Positions 6,937 through 8,561 of a stretch of 8,561 nucleotides of DNA are shown here, piece by piece; within the stretch, counting starts at the first letter, position 1, and every line of letters begins with the position of its first letter. This stretch comes from Methanofollis sp. (GTDB lineage Archaea; Halobacteriota; Methanomicrobia; Methanomicrobiales; Methanofollaceae), in NCBI GenBank assembly GCA_028696365.1, contig JAQVHG010000081.1, positions 1 to 8,561 on the forward strand. Reading direction: 5' to 3'. Made by a program: the position numbers and the translations under genes. The notes beneath the pieces were generated by a model, which worked only from the letters and a program-made list of their open reading frames with translations, did no database searches and was not told where the DNA came from.

Positions 6937-7027
6937 AGAGAAATTCATTAAGAGGATTTCTACAGAGCCGGAAAAAGTTCATTCGTGCTCGCGCCTTGAA
7001 GAGGTAAGGAGTCCTACAGAATTTCCC
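6914..7027 (-). repeat. Diverged dispersed repeat, copy 2
   Basis: This is the minus-strand counterpart of 3114-3208. It includes the shared 19-mer hairpin, the tctgtagaaatcctc box (6952-6970) and a second, diverged box ttctgtaggactcctt (7006-7021). It overlaps the right half of the 19-bp inverted-repeat element and runs to the 3' end of the methylase gene. The exact 19-mer is certain; the outer limits are approximate. Confidence 0.5.
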
Positions 7028-7034
7028 AGAGTGT

Positions 7035-7607
7035 TCACGCACGGCAGGTGCAGAGGTCACGCGTGATCCGAAACACCATCAACTCTTCTCCCTCGATCTC
7101 TTCGGTAGCGACGAGGAGGACAGTATAGCCAAGGTCTGCGAAGAGTTGCCTGACCTTGTCGGGCTCGGTGAGCGAGGAGACGAGGAGGAGGATCCGGCCA
7201 GAAGGTGCGAGCACCCGCCCGACCTCACTGGCAAACCGCTCGATGGTCTCCCGTCCGGTCGGGCCGCCGTCCAGGGCATATTCCAGCCAGTCGTCGATCC
7301 GCTCCTCAGGCAGGGTCGGGAGATAGGGAGGGTTGAAGAGAACAAGGTCGAAGGGACCGCAGAGCCCGGCGACAAGGTCGGTGCGCACCGTCTCAACGCC
7401 TCTCTCTCGCCCGGCTCTCACGGCATGGGGGTTGATGTCGGTGGCGACGACGATGGCGGTCCGTTCCTTGAGGGCGGCGATCACTGCCCCGCTCCCGCAC
7501 CCCACCTCGAGGACGCGGTCTTCAGATCGCACCTCGGTGAGGGCGGCGTCACGCAGGAGAAAGGTGTCCTCACGCGGCTGGTAGACCTGGTCCTGCTCGT
7601 ACTCCAT
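7035..7607 (-). CDS. HemK/Mtq2-like archaeal protein glutamine methyltransferase
   Basis: Probably methylates the glutamine of the GGQ motif in release factor aRF1 using S-adenosylmethionine, as eukaryotic Mtq2 does with its partner Trm112. Annotation pipelines often call this group HemK-related archaeal methylase. The 190 residues match the short form, which lacks the N-terminal helical domain of bacterial PrmC. Seen in order: YQPREDTFLL (9-18), SAM motif I VLEVGCGSG (32-40), acidic ATDIN (55-59), catalytic FNPPY (91-95) and ALDGGPTGRE (111-120), which is diagnostic for the HemK group. The ATG at 7607 places YQPREDT at the usual distance from the N-terminus. The C-terminus ends in CTCRA, an unusual Cys pair. 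It is divergent from the ABC ATPase gene, 114 bp away. The family is firm; the aRF1 substrate comes from family knowledge. Confidence 0.9.
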   Translation of the reverse strand: MEYEQDQVYQPREDTFLLRDAALTEVRSEDRVLEVGCGSGAVIAALKERTAIVVATDINPHAVRAGRERGVETVRTDLVAGLCGPFDLVLFNPPYLPTLPEERIDDWLEYALDGGPTGRETIERFASEVGRVLAPSGRILLLVSSLTEPDKVRQLFADLGYTVLLVATEEIEGEELMVFRITRDLCTCRA

Positions 7608-7721
7608 GGATGTCTCTTCTGTTGGGGCTTCTCTGACTTATCTCTGTGGCCCGCCAGATGCCCTGCCCCGGCCCAACCCCCACCGCAACGAGTATCAGGA
7701 CAGCCCTGAGATCCGCATACC
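7608..7721. promoter_or_regulatory. Divergent promoter region between the methylase and ABC ATPase genes
   Basis: This 114-bp gap must hold both promoters. The best TATA-like match on the minus strand is agataagt (about 7633-7640), about 30 nt before the methylase ATG, again suggesting a short leader. For the ABC gene I see no convincing TATA box or Shine-Dalgarno sequence; cgagtatcagg (from about 7689) is only a weak candidate. A GC-rich stretch (7651-7683) separates the two ends. Confidence 0.3.
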
Positions 7722-8507
7722 ATGGACCCACCACTCCTGCTGGACTTTGCCCACCTCACCGTGATGAGAGGGAAGACAAAAGTCCTCGACTCCGTCTCCC
7801 TCGCCGTCGGCGCTGGAGAACACCTTGCGATCCTCGGGCCGAACGGTGCTGGGAATTCGTCGCTGATCAAGACGATCACCCGCGAGTACTATCCACTGGT
7901 GCAGGAGGGGCGGCGGTTCAAAGTCCTCGGGAAGGAGGTCTGGGACGTGGCTGGACTTCGTTCGATGCTCGGCATCGTCTCGCACGACCTGCAGTGCACC
8001 TTCTCCCGGGAGATCACTGGGGGCGAGGTGGTCCTCTCCGGATTCTTCTCCAGCGTCGGACTCTACGGCCACGAGGTCAGCGCTGCAATGGAAGAGAAGG
8101 CCGACCAAGTCCTCAGGTTCCTTGAGGTCGAGCACCTCTGGGACCGGCCGATGACGCAAGTCTCCACCGGGGAAGCGCGGCGCCTCCTGATCGGGCGGGC
8201 ACTGGTCCATGACCCAATGGCGCTCGTCCTCGACGAACCCACGGCTAGCCTCGACCTCCACGCCCTCCACCACTTCCGTTCATTGCTGCGAAAGATCGCC
8301 TGCTCAGGCACTGGTGTGGTCCTGGTCACTCACCACCTCCATGATATCATCCCCGAGATCAAGCGCGTGGTCCTGATGAAAGACGGCCGGATATACAGGG
8401 AAGGACCAAAGGAAGACGTCTTGGCCGACGAGGTGATCGGCGACCTCTTCGAGGTGCCGGTGCATATCAGAGAAGAGGAGGGATGGTATTATGCGACCGG
8501 GTATTAG
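7722..8507 (+). CDS. Soluble ABC ATPase, ModF-like (COG1119), Walker A lysine replaced by Asn
   Basis: A 261-aa ABC nucleotide-binding domain without membrane segments. Seen: Walker A position GPNGAGNSS (39-47), Q-loop VSHDLQ (86-91), signature STGEARRLLIGRAL (148-161), Walker B LVLDEPT (168-174), D-loop SLD (176-178) and switch histidine in VTHH (202-205). The stretch EVVLSGFFSSVGLY (102-115) and the STGE signature, instead of LSGGQ, point to the COG1119/ModF group, whose exact role is unclear and which often lacks a partner permease. No permease or binding-protein gene is visible, though the window ends 54 bp after the stop. Codon 45 (7854-7856) is AAT where AAG or AAA is expected; the lysine contacts the ATP phosphates. 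All other motifs and the frame are intact, so this is a point change, not general decay. The ATG at 7722 gives a normal N-terminal strand. Family firm, transport role not established. Confidence 0.92.
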   Translation: MDPPLLLDFAHLTVMRGKTKVLDSVSLAVGAGEHLAILGPNGAGNSSLIKTITREYYPLVQEGRRFKVLGKEVWDVAGLRSMLGIVSHDLQCTFSREITGGEVVLSGFFSSVGLYGHEVSAAMEEKADQVLRFLEVEHLWDRPMTQVSTGEARRLLIGRALVHDPMALVLDEPTASLDLHALHHFRSLLRKIACSGTGVVLVTHHLHDIIPEIKRVVLMKDGRIYREGPKEDVLADEVIGDLFEVPVHIREEEGWYYATGY

Positions 8508-8533
8508 AGATGAGTCACGTCCTCTCACTTCAA

Positions 8534-8549
8534 CTTTGTAGAGCCCCTC
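8534..8549 (+). repeat. Possible further copy of the TCTGTAG intergenic repeat
   Basis: ctttgtagagcccctc matches ctctgtagaaatcctc (6740-6755) at 12 of 16 positions. It lies 26 bp after the ABC gene stop, so it is intergenic like the other copies. The window ends soon after, so extension cannot be tested. It is a weak match. Confidence 0.25.
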
Positions 8550-8561
8550 GGGATAGGTATT

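Larger units (their letters stand above)
6737..6970. mobile_element. Candidate MITE-like element with 19-bp terminal inverted repeats
   Basis: The left end cggctctgtagaaatcctc (6737-6755) is the exact reverse complement of 6952-6970. The 234-bp unit holds two GC hairpins (6804-6822 and 6910-6936) and no plausible gene. It sits between the DUF5591 gene and the 3' end of the methylase gene. A small non-coding unit with perfect terminal inverted repeats is the form of a MITE. However, I see no target-site duplication in the immediate flanks, and the right-end sequence recurs just outside the element at 7006-7021. It could instead be a cluster of dispersed repeats in opposite orientation. Confidence 0.45.

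Noticed and set aside
6506..7060. 184-codon frame on - spanning the intergenic repeats and the DUF5591 3' end
   Set aside because: It crosses the hairpins and inverted repeats and continues antisense through a clearly coding gene. It is probably an open frame created by GC-rich repeats.
7146..7709. 187-codon frame on + across the methylase gene
   Set aside because: It is antisense to conserved methylase motifs, with Gly/Asp/Glu-rich composition typical of a shadow frame.

Overview
The window looks like part of a GC-rich archaeal chromosome, most likely a methanogen of the order Methanomicrobiales (the Methanofollis/Methanoculleus kind). This is inferred from gene content, not from a marker gene. 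The archaeal signs are a Trm-G10-type tRNA methyltransferase, a DUF5591 protein carrying the archaeosine-synthase motif, an archaeal HemK-like methylase, TATA-like boxes just upstream of starts, and T-rich termination after carB. Protein genes fill about 85% of the window.

Layout from left to right. (1) carB, large subunit of carbamoyl-phosphate synthase, lacking its first ~45 codons at the left edge, on +. (2) A 660-bp convergent intergenic region with a T-rich terminator, GC-rich hairpins and decayed repeat copies, but no credible gene. (3) A 414-aa unrecognised protein on -, lower in GC than its neighbours, with a possible PD-(D/E)xK nuclease-like core and a very basic C-terminal tail. (4) The tRNA G10 dimethyltransferase on -. 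(5) Divergently, 39 bp away on +, a standalone DUF5591 protein with the full PC-x3-KPY-x2-S-x2-H motif of archaeosine synthase ArcS. (6) A 342-bp intergenic region holding a 234-bp element bounded by exact 19-bp inverted repeats, with two GC hairpins inside. (7) A HemK/Mtq2-like release-factor glutamine methyltransferase on -. (8) Divergently on +, a soluble COG1119 (ModF-like) ABC ATPase whose Walker A lysine is replaced by asparagine.

Functional links. Genes 4, 5 and 7 all act on the translation apparatus (tRNA G10, probably tRNA G15, and release factor aRF1), so the middle of the window is a loose translation-modification neighbourhood. Genes 4 and 5 share a compact divergent promoter region. 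carB (pyrimidine/arginine precursor) and the ABC ATPase have no evident link to them.

Most worth a second look: the degenerate multi-copy intergenic repeat shared by both large intergenic regions (an identical 19-mer in opposite orientation, with related flanks and encoded peptides), the standalone ArcS-motif protein, the K-to-N Walker A change, and the low-GC unrecognised protein. I found no CRISPR array, rRNA, tRNA or transposase gene.
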